Assembly: GCA_003255025.1 (NCBI GenBank)
Contig: QANY01004715.1
Coordinates: 724,501-788,500 of the forward strand
DNA: 64,000 bases
Direction: 5' to 3'
Source: Datisca glomerata
Taxonomy: Eukaryota > Streptophyta > Magnoliopsida > Cucurbitales > Datiscaceae
This document shows, one piece after another, positions 38,945 through 50,274 of the stretch (positions within the stretch are counted from its first letter, which is position 1; the number at the start of each line of letters is the position of its first letter). The notes under the pieces are model-generated. The model made no database searches, was not told where the DNA came from, and saw nothing but the letters and a program-made list of their open reading frames with translations. Position numbers and translations under genes: made by a program.

Positions 38945-40832
38945 CTATAGTTTTGAAACCCAGCTTGCATCTCCTCTAGCAAGAGTAAACACATAACTTG
39001 TGGTGGACTTGTATTTGTCAAGATCACCTATAAAATGTGAATCAACGAAACCTCTGAAAACAGTAAAGTCTGATCCTCCATAACATAATTTAGCATTTGA
39101 GGTTCCCTTGACATATCTGAAGATCCTCTTCATAATATTTCAATGTTCTCTACCAGGATTCGTCATGTATCGACTAACCGCTCCTACTACTTGTGCAATG
39201 TCTGGTCTTGTACATACCATAGCGAACATTAAGCTACCCATTATTGATGCATATGGTACTCGAGACATTTCCATCCTCTCTGCTTCACTGCTAGGGCTCA
39301 TACTTGAGATAATTTGAAATGAATAGGAAGAGGGGTAGAAATTAGCTTACAATATTACATATTTGACCATTGTAAGATTTTCTCCAAATAGTTCTTTTGC
39401 GAAAGCTAAATCTTCATACTATTTCTGTCTCAATGAATTTGCATCCCAAGATTCGTGTTTACTGGTCCCAAATCCTTCATTTCAAACTCCCTAGCCAACT
39501 GAGACTTCAGGTTTTTAATACGATCTTTGTTGGGGTGTGCTACCAACATGTTGTCAATATACAATAACAGAATAATGAAATCACCATCATCAAATCTCTT
39601 GTTATAGGCACAAGGATCTAGGTTGAGTCTGCTGTTCGCCTGTTTGAGACCGTATAGAGATTTGTTCAACCAACAAACCAAGTTCTCTTATCCTTTTTCT
39701 TCAAAACCTTCTGGTTGGAACATATAAATCTCCTCTTCAAGTTCCTGATGAAGAAACATAGTTTTCATATCCAACTATCCTAAGTACAAGTCAAATATAA
39801 CACACATTGCCAAGACCACTCGCACTGTTGTGAGTCGAACAGCAGGAGAAAATATATCGTTGAAGTCAACGCCCTCTTTCTGAGCAAACCCTTTCACCAC
39901 CAATCTAGCATGATACCACTCCACCTGGTCTTTACCATTTTTCTTGATCTTGTAAACCTATTTGTTCCCAATGGCCATTCTTCCTTGTGGTAGTAGAATA
40001 AGTTCCCGTGTTTTGTTAGAAGACAGTATGCAACATTTTCCTCCATAATATAGTCTGAGTGCCAAGTTGGTTCTCTCTTCTCCTGAGTTGAATGCTAAAC
40101 TTGTGAAGTTGCAAACTCAGCTTGCTTTTGTTCTTCGTGCTCCGGTGCTATTTTAGAAGAATCTAGAACTTCTTCTTGATTTTCAATTACAGTAGCCTTT
40201 TGTTTCTCTTTTGAAGTGTCATCATCTTCTTTTCCTTGTAGTTATATGCCATGTTGCTCATATGTCTATAAGCCAGACATCAACGAACCTTCTTCTACCT
40301 TTAATAAAGGTTATTTTCTCGCTACATCATCTGAGGTACTTGTTATAAAACCCTGAGCTTTTGATGACTCAGGACCTTTACCTTTGGCCTCTTCATTTTT
40401 CTTGATATGCCAACACTCCCTTTTGTAGTGCCATTTCTTTCCAAAATGATGACACTTGATGATTTTCTTACTTCTAAATTTTGATCTACTCTGATTTTGA
40501 CTTACACTGGGGCCATGCTCCGTTGATCTCCCCCTCGTCACCATAAAAGCTTCAGCTTGCTATGAGCCTCATAATCTGTCTTCCTTGTTCTTGCATCGAC
40601 TTTCTTCTTTAAGAACCGCAGTTGCAATGTCATCAAAGGCTAGAACTTCTACACTGTTGGTCAAGTTGACGATGAGTTGATCATATGAACCAGGAAGGAG
40701 AATTTTGGCACGTTCACCCATCTCTATTGTGTGCCCCATTGCTGTGAGTTGTGAAAATAAAGTGTTTAAGGTGTTGATGTGGTTAGTCGCTGAAGTCGAT
40801 TCCATCATCCGAAGGGTGTAAAGTTTCATCAT
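38945..40832 (-). pseudogene. Internally deleted copia gag-pol of element 2
   Basis: Gag of the UBN2 type (40832-40569, ending KEESRCKNKE); a CCHC-like knuckle in which the third position has changed (CHHFGKKWHYKREC, so C-x-x-C is C-x-x-F; 40544-40311); RT N-terminal pieces near 39990-39700; RT palm (39681-39430, LNKSLYGLKQA, then LLYIDNMLVAHPN); and RNase H region (39133-38945, MKRIFRYVKGTSNAKLCYGG). The RT catalytic YVDD reads YIDN. Only about 300 bp lie between the knuckle and RT, where protease and integrase (well over 1 kb) should be, so these were deleted. Stops break the frames. It cannot act by itself. Confidence 0.88.
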
Positions 40833-41751
40833 TAAGTAGATTTTTGTTGTGTAGTGATTTGTCCTCGTACAATATTTTTAGAGTTTCCCAAATCTCTTTT
40901 GCAATCTTTTTCTCTACCACGCTTGACAGTACTCTGTCATCTTTGATATGTTCTCTCTTTCAAATCTCAGCCTCTGACATCGGTTCTTGCACTCTCGTGG
41001 TGAGTTTATAGCTTTTGTTTCAGATTTATTTAGTGTTATTTGTTGTGATTTAGTTTTATCGAGATCTAGGGTTTAGATTTTAAATTAGGGTTTAGTTTTT
41101 CCTGATTTATTTAGAGTTAAGATGAAACTGAGGGTGTGCGTTCGTTATTTTGAGCATGTTTTGTGTTCATGTTTTTTAGTTCAAGCTAGATTTGCTTGAT
41201 CCCATACATACATTTTCTATCTCTGGAAGTTTTAGATTTAATTTCTGTCGGATTTTAGGTTCAGTATTAAGGTTACCTTCTTCTGTGACTTTGATAAATT
41301 TGAAATCTATAGATATTATGGGTGTAAATCATTTTCCTCTCTCTGCATTTTGTGTTCTAGAGTTTGTGAGTTTACGTGTTCCCTGCTCGTGAGTTTTGTG
41401 TTATTGTTTTGGTAGTTTATATGGTTTTAGTTTGAAATTTTAGATATGCACAAAGAATGAGGTGTGTCCTACAATATTACTTGGTCAAGTTGGCCTCATT
41501 AGATCTTCTTTCTACATATTTAATGATGAGACTTGAATCACCGAAATAAAGATCTCTTAATTTTTTATATGAAGTATACTCATTTTGTAAAATTCTGTCT
41601 TTATGTTTCTAGGTGACTAATACATTTTACCCTTGATGTTGCATATATTTTACCCCTGATGCTTTCCTCTCTATTATGAATAATTAAAGCTAATACTATT
41701 AACATAATGATGTAATTAGAGATCACTTGCTTCATATATAAAAAGTCCGCT

Positions 41752-42778
41752 AGCACCAACGCAAAGACTGAAGATCTATGGGCAGCTCTTAAGGAGGGAT
41801 CTGGTGAACCTTTGAACAAACTTATGAATTCATGGACCAAGCAACAAGGATATCCAGTTGTCTATGTCAAATCAAAGATCATAAATTAGAATTTGAGCAG
41901 GTTTCCATGTATTTGATTTCTTACATCTTTTTATTTTGTCAGTTTATCAAAATATTGGAATATCTTCCAAGTCCAATTTAGTGATAAAAGAAAAAGGGAA
42001 AATCTTTTCATATCTGCCCATGCTTGCACAACTTCAACGTTTCTTTTATACAAGTTTCATTTCATGATGAATGAGATCTTAAAGGTTTGTAACATACATA
42101 ATGATAAATGTCCGTCACGATTCTTGTTGAGTGGTTCTTGCGAGGATGGGTAATGGACTATGCCAATAACATTATGTTGTGGCTCATATAAGGTTCGCAA
42201 GAATTTTTTGTTGTAAACAAAGTCACAATCTCAAGAAGTAAAGGAAGTTCTCGGTTCTATTGTCAAAGGCATTGATGAAAGTAATTCAAGACTTTCTTGG
42301 ATAAAACTTAATGTGGATCAGACTAGTTTCTATAGGGTAAAATATGATGAGGACCTTGCATCTAGACTTAGATATGCAATTGAGAACAGGTAAATTTGGT
42401 AATTCTCTATTTTCTTCTTTTTCAAATAACTTGCTTATCTTGTTAATAGCGTATGAAAGTAGCTGATTTCCTTTCACATGCATTTTGGATGATTCATTTT
42501 CTCTTTGTATGGCTCGCCGACAATCTTTGACCTCTTTACTTACCCTTATGGGTGCTTACAGAGAGTATCTTGAGTACACCGTGCTATTTAACTTAATTAC
42601 TGTAACTTTCTTCCCTCACACCTAGTTTTAGTGTATTTTACTCATGCTTCTTGTCCTAAACCGATCCCTCTTTTCAACATATAAGTTATAAAATATTAAG
42701 AATTGCAGGCGATGCAGTTCCTGAGCTATTGGACTACATCAAGCAATTATTCATCAGCTTATTCCAGTTTGCAGCAGA
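41752..42778 (+). pseudogene. Captured fragment of an M1 aminopeptidase gene (APM1-like)
   Basis: Plant APM1-type enzymes are zinc aminopeptidases of family M1. Four exons are readable on the plus strand, opposite to the element. Exon 1 (about 41752-41900): NAKTEDLWAALKEGSGEPLN, then KLMNSWTKQQGYPVV, with a one-base frameshift before KLEFEQ. Exon 2 (about 42118-42389): two stops (GEDG*W, NFLL*TKS), then GSYKVRKNFLL and LNVDQTSFYRVKYDEDLASR. Exon 3 (about 42484-42601): LDDSFSLCMARRQSLTSLLT, LMGAYREYLEYTV. Exon 4 (42719-42778): DAVPELLDYIKQLFISLFQF. Introns with GT-AG borders remain between them. The part corresponds to the C-terminal half; the catalytic HExxH zinc site is not included. It is non-functional. 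Confidence 0.88.
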
Positions 42779-42849
42779 GTAAGTTTGCTTCACCTATGAG
42801 TGAATGAAGCCTTAAGTCTGTGCAAGAAATTTATGTTGGATGGTTGGAT

Positions 42850-43794
42850 TCTGCCCTTACAAGTGCCAAATAATAGTTCCTCTAGCTAGTGCTTAATACA
42901 TATTTTCTTTACCAATAAAAAAATAGTTCTTGTTGATACATTTACTGGAAAATTTTCAAGTCTCTATTTTGCACAAGAATTATTTGTAAATATTTCCTTG
43001 CACAGAATGGATTGACTAATTAGATTAGTGTTGTGTTGGGGAAAAATAAACTTTTGTAAAATTGAGAATCCAATATTGTGCTATAGGTATTAGAAAACTC
43101 ATGAATAACTACTTAGAGCCCATTCAGTACTCTTAGATATGGCAAATAACTCGTGAAATTACTAGTAAGAGTTGATTTAGTACTCTTAGTTATAGCAAAT
43201 ATATCTTATCTATTTCATCATAAATCACAAAAACTAGAGATTTGAGGTAGATGTTTCCCTGAGATATAGGATTCAAGATCTTCCAAGGTGATTTTGACAA
43301 GAAAAAGGTGTGTGCATGTTCTATTATTATAGCAATGCTAAATTGTTCTGACTTTCTCCATCATGCATCAAGGAGAAACCAATTCTTATTTTTTTCCCTT
43401 AAAAAGAGAAAAGATAAGCCAACTAGATAGCTTTTGTAGTTGGAAGTTCTATCTTATAGTTCATAAGAATTTAAAATCTAAATACAAGATGGACTCTTTG
43501 ACGCATAAACCGTGACAAAGCTTAACGTGTGCACTGAAGAATTTTATTTTAGTCTATATAATGAGATTTTAATGAAATGGGCATTTAAGTAATATTTGGA
43601 TGATTTTTTCTTTCACTGCTGCGCATTGTTGGTGAATTCTATATTTTTACGTTTTAATGGCTCTTAAGAGTTTTTCCCATAATGAAAAGTTATTCCGATT
43701 GAATTTTTCTATTTCGTACTTCGTCGCCATTGTTGAAGATGCCTTTCCACCAACTGGATCTTACTGTAGCACAAAAAATGGCTATAAACACGGT
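42850..43794. other. Non-coding DNA between the captured fragment and the primer site of element 2
   Basis: AT-rich, no ORF of note. It may be further captured intron or flank of the aminopeptidase gene, or element 5' leader; I cannot tell which. 40990-41740 on the other side is similarly anonymous. Confidence 0.4.
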
Positions 43795-43806
43795 GCTTTG
43801 AAACCA

Positions 43807-44309
43807 TTGATAAGAACTTTGAGGCATTGAGCTCTCAATTACAACTGAAGTCGTGTAATGAAAATGAGACAAAATGATAGAAAAATCGTAGAAGAATTAT
43901 ACTATGACAAAAAGGATTACAATAATTTCTCTTGAAATAAGGAGGGCACAATTGACAATACCATATCTCTTATAATAGGAGAAAACACAAACACGCTAAC
44001 AAAAAAGGAAAGACAATGACAAACTCTAATATTTAGGAGAAACTAATTTTCTCTCTAAATCAATCTCACTATTTGCTCTCTAACTTCTCTCCAAAATGGA
44101 TTGTTGAAATACCTTCTCTCACATATATTTATATGTAAGACATGCGATTTCAAAGTCGGAAATTTTACTTGCCGACTTTGTAAGACAGCTTGCTTCTAGC
44201 AAGCTCTAGAAGCTCTTTCTACTACTTGCTTCTAGCAAGTTATAGAAGATTGTTTTTTACCAATGTCAAAAGCTTAACCCGTAAGTGAAAATGGCTTTAC
44301 ACCGTAACA
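43807..44309 (-). repeat. 5' LTR of copia element 2
   Basis: This is the partner of 38049-38549, with frequent single-base differences. It abuts the primer site on its left and the TGAGC duplication on its right. Confidence 0.88.
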
Positions 44310-44699
44310 TGAGCAAGTGAAATCTAGTGGGGACATGACAACAATAAGTTAATTGCTACAAGGCACCAACAAGCTCACTAACACAACAAACACACGTGAT
44401 TGTGCGAGTTTCTTTCAGTGATCTAAATCAACATCATGGAGGAAAAGCTATGGAGATGACAAGGCAAACAAGAGTTACTCATGCTTGCAAACCAATTTAA
44501 CCAACAAATCAACATATTCAAAGCCATGATAGAGTGAATCTCGAGCCAAAACATGCAACCACACGTAAAGTTCAACCTTCATATAGCCAGAGAGAGCTTT
44601 CGTGAGATGACCCCCACATTACCTAGCTCCACTCGTCAGTCTAACCTGGCCACGCTTCATCTCTATTGAGCTTCCGGTCGAAGAGCTAAGCCACTAATG

Positions 44700-46190
44700 T
44701 CGTGGTGAAGGTTTATACCTAAGAAAGTCAATGAAGCTAAGGTGATAGAGATCAAGGTGCTGATCGTTTTCAACAAGACTTGATTCCCAAATATTCCCTA
44801 GATCCTTTACAAGGCATTGGCAATCCAATGACTAGAGCTGGAGTGAAAAGGATGAAAGAAACAAGGCTTAATTATGTAGATGCATGACAAATAGACTATT
44901 CTGGAGGTTTCCAAAGCTACACTAAAGATAATCACTTATCATTATGCTCAAGACGATAAACAAGGATTGGGATAGCAAGATTTGGAGCCCATGATTTAGA
45001 CCAAACAAAGGAATGGACTATTTTAGAGTTTCAAGCTGGCTTGAGTCATATGCATCAAAGGTGAGCCCAAATGTTGGTTAAGTGATTTTTAACTTAATTC
45101 AAGAAATCAATTAAGTGCAAAATATTACAAAAATGTGGGTGAAGTATTCTTTGATAGAGATGGAGTTATTTTGGTCAAATTGGGTGAAATAGGGGTCTTT
45201 TCATATTTCCAATGTCTTTAGAGCTTTCTAGAGTCTTTTATCTTTCTCAATGACTTAAATGACCTTTAATTAGGTGCTGAACAAATCTCTATATAACGAG
45301 GGACTTTCTTTTGTAAAAGATAGATTATTGTCAATATAATTTTGTGAGTTTCCTTTCACTTTGTGAGGAATTCTTGTGATCTTTGTTAAGAACTTAAATA
45401 TGAACTTATCAAGGCAACTTGTCAAGTTCACGCCGACTTATCAATTCGTTTATTCATCCCTGATTGTGGCGTCTTTGACATACCAATTCCACCTTTTATA
45501 GCTTTGGTTTGAATTCAATCATAAGGTTTTTGAACCATCATTGTTATCGAATTTCATCACAATTCATTAGTGAGGTTTATATCATAAGCTTTCGTATGTG
45601 TTATAACCTTTCAATCGAGCGACAACTTCTAAGGAAGGCCTTCATTTCCTTTTGAAATATGCACGAGAAATGAAGCTCCACTAAGATAGAGCTTCAACTT
45701 TCTTCACCCGCCTAACACCTCGACGAGCACGGCTAATGCCTGACCTAGCGTGAATAAAAGTAATTGGCAACAAAGGGAGGCTTTTATCGAATAACTCCAT
45801 ATTGCAGTAGTGTTTTAGTTGACTTTCGCTTTATTAATGAAGAATTGATTCGTAAAAATTCACAAGTGACTAGCATTTGGTGTTAGAGAATAAACCAATT
45901 TAAAAATGAGATAACAAGTTCGATAAGACATGAGTCTCAGTATCATAACTGTTTTTTCATAGAGGGAAGGCGGAAGGAAAAAGAAATAGAGAAAAGAAAG
46001 GGGAGAAAAGGAGGCAGAAGGGGGAGGAAAAAATGATGAGAGATGAGAGGGGGAGAAGGAAGTTTGAGGAGGGAAAGAAGGAGCTTGGCATCAAGGTTTT
46101 CTACACGAATGAGGATAAGGTGGCGTTCTTAGGCAAGAAGGTAGATTTCCTAGTACAAAGTCTACACCACTTGGCCAACCAAATGAGTTT
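44700..46190 (+). mobile_element. Gypsy relic: pol end, LTR and primer-site remnant
   Basis: 44735-44890 reads GADRFQQDLIPKYSLDPLQG, then IGNPMTRAGVKRMKE and a stop; 'PMTRA..K..KE' is the usual C-terminal end of many plant gypsy polyproteins. An LTR-like stretch follows, with a TATA-like CTATATAACGAGGGA (45291) and a T/A-rich leader. At 45878-45888 TGGTGTTAGAG resembles an initiator-Met primer site with two changes. Then comes a basic, Lys/Arg-rich frame and ELGIKVFYTNEDKVAFLGKK (46081-46190). The edges are not defined. The order pol end - LTR - primer site - gag-like is that of an LTR shared by two tandem copies. Confidence 0.45.
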
Positions 46191-46199
46191 ATAAAACAA

Positions 46200-47631
46200 G
46201 GTTAAAATGTAAAATACACCCTTCCACTTTAACTAAAATATAAAATATGCCTTTAAACTTTTTTTTTCGTAATTTTATATCCCTGTACTTTGAGAAAATT
46301 GTAAAAAAAATCATCATTCCATTAAATTAAAGAGTTAAAACTAACAAGTAATTTTTTAATATAAAAATACCCCTCCTTTCTTCTTCCTTCCCAATATCTC
46401 TGTTCCTAAACAAAACTCAATTCAGATGTTAGGAACTTTAATCAAATCTGAAAGATTTCGTTTATAGAAAATGTGAACCTGAACTTTTTCTTTTCTAATT
46501 ACATTACTAGGTTTCCTTATTATTTAGTTTCAACAATTGAAAAGGGATAAAATTTGAAGCCGCTGAGCTGTTCTGCTTGGGGAGGACGATTGAAAATGAG
46601 TAGATGTTCGTTTTGCATCACCAACAGAACTAGATCCAAAGTTGTAGAGTGAGAAACAGCGAGTATGAAAATGGGAGATGCATGAATCCTTTGTGTTTGA
46701 ACCAGTTTGGATGGCCTCTCTACAAGCTCAACACCAAAACTAAAAACTCAAACAAAGTAGATATACCAGTCCTTTATTTCTCAAGAGAACAGGGACTACT
46801 ATTTCTACTCCAAGTACTTTTATGCCTTTTTCAATTTTCCCTTCAATTTACCATTTGGGTGATTGTTTTTAATGAGCTAGGGTACAGTCATTTGTTACGA
46901 GTATATTCCCACCCATTTTTCCCCACTCTCTCCGGTTCTTCTTTGACTATTCAACAACCGTTGTTCCAATAATTTTCCTCCCCCACAAAGGACCTTCGAA
47001 AGTACTGCTAGGAATAGAAACCTCAGATCATACTGTAATCACTTTTGAGACACCTCTATTTTGAGACGCACAGAGAATAAACTCTATTTCTACTAACGTC
47101 AAAAAATTTGCTCTGACTAAGCATAGCAGTAGATGATTGAAAATTTTATTTTGGAGTAATAAGTGTGACGATGAAGATAAAAAACAATCAAGCAAGAAAT
47201 ACTCCAGAAAACCTGCTGTTCATCTGTCAAAATAAGTTCAAATAATACAGAATGTACAATATCAAGCAAAGTGTTCTATTAACCACGAACCAAAGGTATT
47301 TACTACAATGCTAAAGCAAGAGAATACCCATTATTTCAGTTTGTAAATCTCTGAAGTCGCTGAGATGTAAGAGAGACGAGAGATTGAAGTTTACCAACAG
47401 CAGATGTAACAGAGATGAGAGATGGAAAATATAAGTCTCTGTTTTTTATATCAGAGATAATGGGAAGGAAGGGACATTTTTGTATTAAAAAATATTACTG
47501 TTAGTTTCAATCCCTTAAAAATTTTGATATTTTTTTACAGTTTTCTCAAATTTCAGGAGCTATGAAAAAAACGTTTAAGAATATATTTTACATTTTAATT
47601 AAAGTGTAAGAGTATATTTTATATTGTAGTC
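46200..47631. mobile_element. Long-TIR non-autonomous element (Mutator-like)
   Basis: Terminal inverted repeats of about 200-230 bp: 46200-46425 matches the reverse complement of 47440-47631, with blocks CACTTTAA(C/T)TAAAAT(A/G)TAAAATAT, AACTAACA, TTTTTTAATA(T/C)AAAAAT and CCTTCC(C)AAT/ATTATCTCTG. The flanks ATAAAACAA (46191-46199) and ATAAAAACAA (47632-47641) look like a 9-10 bp duplication with a one-base indel. Long TIRs plus a 9-bp duplication indicate Mutator superfamily. The internal 750 bp has one ORF (46649-46972) without recognisable domains. Confidence 0.78.
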
Positions 47632-47641
47632 ATAAAAACAA

Positions 47642-48204
47642 ATATCTTGCGTGACCAGGTGATTTTGAGAGCCACCCTTTTCACTGAGAAGGTGAGAACT
47701 ACAACATCATAAATGTGATAAAAGAGAAGATGTCCTGAGGTACAATTAACAAATAAGAAAATTTTCAGCAAGCAAAGAACACTTCTACGATGACACTGTA
47801 ATGCGTTTAAAAGGTGGAGGATGCTTTTCAATCTGCTTCTGCAACTTCGTTCTGAAAACTAGAGCCCCTCTTTGAAGAAGAGAATGAAACCAAACCAAGT
47901 TGCCAATGCTGTCTTTGTACATTAGAAAACAACAGCTTCAAATCAACTTTTAGAGTCCGGATGATAAAAAAAACAAAACTTAACTTTAAGGATATCAACT
48001 CCAATTTAGATCTATATTTTCTTTTAAAAATAAAAAGTCAAAACAAATCTTCTGTAAAATTATTATTTTAAACATTTATTTGTCCATCAAAGCCAATGGA
48101 CATACTTATCAGGGAGACTGAGCTTATAGGTCCCATTCAAGTATTCAGCGATCCATTATCATCTTCCTCACCTTCATTCTTCATCTTCCCTAACCAAAAA
48201 AATT
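47642..48204. promoter_or_regulatory. Upstream region of the PNGase A-type gene
   Basis: Non-coding. The last 80 bp before the start codon are CT-rich (CATCTTCCTCACCTTCATTC), typical of a plant 5' leader, ending AACCAAAAAAATTATGG around the start. No clear TATA box can be picked among the AT-rich words. The start sites of transcription are not visible. Confidence 0.4.
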
Positions 48205-50031
48205 ATGGTTACATTGACCTTCCTCTTTCTTATGCTCTTCTCTATCAACCCACTTTCTATCTCTTCTTCTCCTGATCGTTTCACCAAATCTCTCCCTCCC
48301 TCTCTTCTCCATAACGATTCTCAACTATTCTTCGAGCTCGCTCGTCCTTTACCGTCTGATTCTCTGACCCCAACATGCTCCCTCTTGCTCCTCCAATATT
48401 CGTTTGGCAACACCATCAATGCTCCTCCCTTCTCCACTCCCTACTCTCCTCCGTCCGATTGCCCTGCTCCGTGGTCCCACGTGGTCCTCGAGCTTCGTGT
48501 CGATTCTGAAGGCGATCAGTACGATCGCATTGCTGGCTTATGGCTCGGCGGCGCAGAGGTGTTGCGGACCAGTACGGCGGAGCCGACGGAGTCCGGAATA
48601 TACTGGGAGGTTCGGAAGGACGTCACGAGGTACTCCTCTCTTCTCGTGCGGTCTGACATAAACGTTATGGTCATGCTTGAAAATATAGTCAACGATGTCT
48701 ACACCGGCGTTTACGACGTTAACGTCACGCTTTTCTTTTACAAAGATAACTTGGCTAGGGCTCCGACGATAGCTACAGGCGAAAAATTCAGTCGAAAACT
48801 ACAATCGATTGGGGACAAATCAGAATTTATCTCCAAGAAATTTGATGAAATCATAGCTGAAGAAACTGTCAGTGAAGTTAATATGTTTGAAAAATCAAAA
48901 GCTGTGTACGATCCACCGGCTGATTTGATAATACCAATCTCCGAAAGCGATGCCGATCACGGTTACTGGTTCCGAGTTGAAAGTGAAGCCGATTCACATT
49001 CCCAAGGAATTCAAATTCCACCCAACACCCGACGAGCAATTCTCGAACTGTACGTGTCATTTCATGGAAATGACGAATTCTGGTATTCAAACCCGCCAAA
49101 TTCCTATATCAGTATGAACAACTTAACTACCGGGCGGGGCAACGGAGCTTATCGTGAAGTTTACGTCACCATTGACGGGGAACTGGTAGGGTCAGAGATA
49201 CCGTTTCCGGTCATATTCACGGGAGGAATCAATCCGTTGTTTTGGGAACCGGTTGTGGGGATCGGGGCATTTGATCTTCCAACTTATGATTTTGATCTCA
49301 CACCATTTCTAGGAGTGCTTTTGGATGGGAAGGTTCATAGTTTTGGAGTTGGAGTGACTAATGGCATTTCTTATTGGCTTATTGATGCAAATCTGCACCT
49401 TTGGCTGGACTCATCCCCACCCCAAGCCACTTCTGTTGCTTTTGAAATCCCTTCTGCTAAGGTAAAAACTAAATCAAAATTCCATCTTCTAGATGGGTCA
49501 TTCAAAATTAAAGCTGAGCGGAAAATCCGAATAGTCGGGTGGGTTAACTCGAGTGCAGGGAACTACACAACGACTTTCTCGCAGGAGTTCAAGTTCAAGA
49601 ACTCGATTAAGTTCAGTGGAAATGCAACTTACAAAGTGGTTGAACAGAAAATCAAGACAGAGAAAGAAGTGGTGGTGGAAGATGATCAAGGGAAAGTGAT
49701 TGCTCATTTGAAGATCAAAAGGAAATACCCTCTCAAGGTTGTCACTTCTACTCAACCAAGTTTTGATGAAGTTACTCATGTGCAGGTCACCAATGTTTCT
49801 CGTGCATTCGAGGAGAAGTATTCCAATGGTGATTCTGAAAGTTCCATCGATAACAGTCAAGAATCCGAGGGTTGGATGCAAGTGAAAGATCATTCTGTTC
49901 TTTTGGGATGGGCAAAAACTCAGCAAAATCTCAGTTACACAGATGACTTGGGTTGCTATTTTCGGTCTGTTGTTGCTAGCAATGGCAGTCTCGTTCAAGA
50001 CAACTCAACATCTTGTGCATCTTCCTTGTGA
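48205..50031 (+). CDS. Peptide-N4-(N-acetyl-beta-glucosaminyl)asparagine amidase A family protein
   Basis: Intronless, 608 aa, the usual length. Enzymes of this family (almond PNGase A type) cleave the bond between Asn and the first GlcNAc of N-glycans, including core alpha-1,3-fucosylated plant glycans, in the secretory pathway or apoplast. Residues 1-22 form a signal peptide (VTLTFLFLMLFSINPLSIS). The family block starts near residue 40 (LFFELARPLP) and includes CPAPWSHVVLELRV (about 91-104), RIAGLWLGGAEVLRTSTAEP (about 112-131), GIYWEVRKDVTRYSSLL, NDVYTGVYDVNVTL, GNDEFWYSNPPN and NPLFWEPVVGIGAFDLPTYD. Several N-x-S/T sites suggest the protein is itself glycosylated. The start is the first ATG before the signal peptide. 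No defect is seen. It is convergent with the PMT gene, 243 bp between stop codons. Confidence 0.95.
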   Translation: MVTLTFLFLMLFSINPLSISSSPDRFTKSLPPSLLHNDSQLFFELARPLPSDSLTPTCSLLLLQYSFGNTINAPPFSTPYSPPSDCPAPWSHVVLELRVDSEGDQYDRIAGLWLGGAEVLRTSTAEPTESGIYWEVRKDVTRYSSLLVRSDINVMVMLENIVNDVYTGVYDVNVTLFFYKDNLARAPTIATGEKFSRKLQSIGDKSEFISKKFDEIIAEETVSEVNMFEKSKAVYDPPADLIIPISESDADHGYWFRVESEADSHSQGIQIPPNTRRAILELYVSFHGNDEFWYSNPPNSYISMNNLTTGRGNGAYREVYVTIDGELVGSEIPFPVIFTGGINPLFWEPVVGIGAFDLPTYDFDLTPFLGVLLDGKVHSFGVGVTNGISYWLIDANLHLWLDSSPPQATSVAFEIPSAKVKTKSKFHLLDGSFKIKAERKIRIVGWVNSSAGNYTTTFSQEFKFKNSIKFSGNATYKVVEQKIKTEKEVVVEDDQGKVIAHLKIKRKYPLKVVTSTQPSFDEVTHVQVTNVSRAFEEKYSNGDSESSIDNSQESEGWMQVKDHSVLLGWAKTQQNLSYTDDLGCYFRSVVASNGSLVQDNSTSCASSL

Positions 50032-50274
50032 TTTGATTTCATGGTATCTAAACTGCTATCTTTATCTTTGGAAATCAACCACGAACCTACTTCAGTTGCA
50101 TATTACATCGAACAGAAGAGAGTGTGGAGTGCAAAGAATAATCTCTTCTTTTTACTGAGTGTTTCCCTTTTCCACTTTTGTTGGATACTTTTATATTGAA
50201 ATTGAGATGGACAGAAAAGAAAATTACTCTTCGTATGTTTACAGTAAAGAATTGAATTTGCTCAGCTGCTTCGT
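50032..50274. other. Convergent 3' ends of the PNGase A-type and PMT genes
   Basis: 243 bp separate two stop codons that face each other, so the two 3' UTRs probably meet or overlap. No clear canonical AATAAA is seen on either strand; ATTGAA/AATTGA-rich words occur. Confidence 0.5.

Larger units (their letters stand above)
38049..44309 (-). mobile_element. Ty1/copia element 2, deleted and carrying a host gene fragment
   Basis: LTRs of about 500 bp (38049-38549 and 43807-44309) are in direct orientation. An exact 5-bp duplication TGAGC flanks them (38044-38048 and 44310-44314). The 5' LTR is on the right, with a primer site beside it (TGGTTTCAAAGC on the minus strand, a diverged initiator-Met site, 43795-43806). 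A purine tract (AAGTGGGAAATA on the minus strand) precedes the 3' LTR. Coding pieces: gag 40832-40569, zinc knuckle 40544-40311, RT from about 39990 to 39430, RNase H 39133-38945. The integrase is missing. Between the gag start (about 40990) and the primer site are 2.8 kb of non-element sequence holding an antisense aminopeptidase fragment. Confidence 0.92.

Noticed and set aside
40990..43794. Helitron as the carrier of the aminopeptidase fragment
   Set aside because: No convincing 5' TC / 3' hairpin-CTRR end pair bordering the fragment was found by eye, so I leave the capture route open.
49498..49998. 166-codon antisense ORF within the PNGase A-type gene
   Set aside because: Mirror of a long real coding frame; no similarity of its own.
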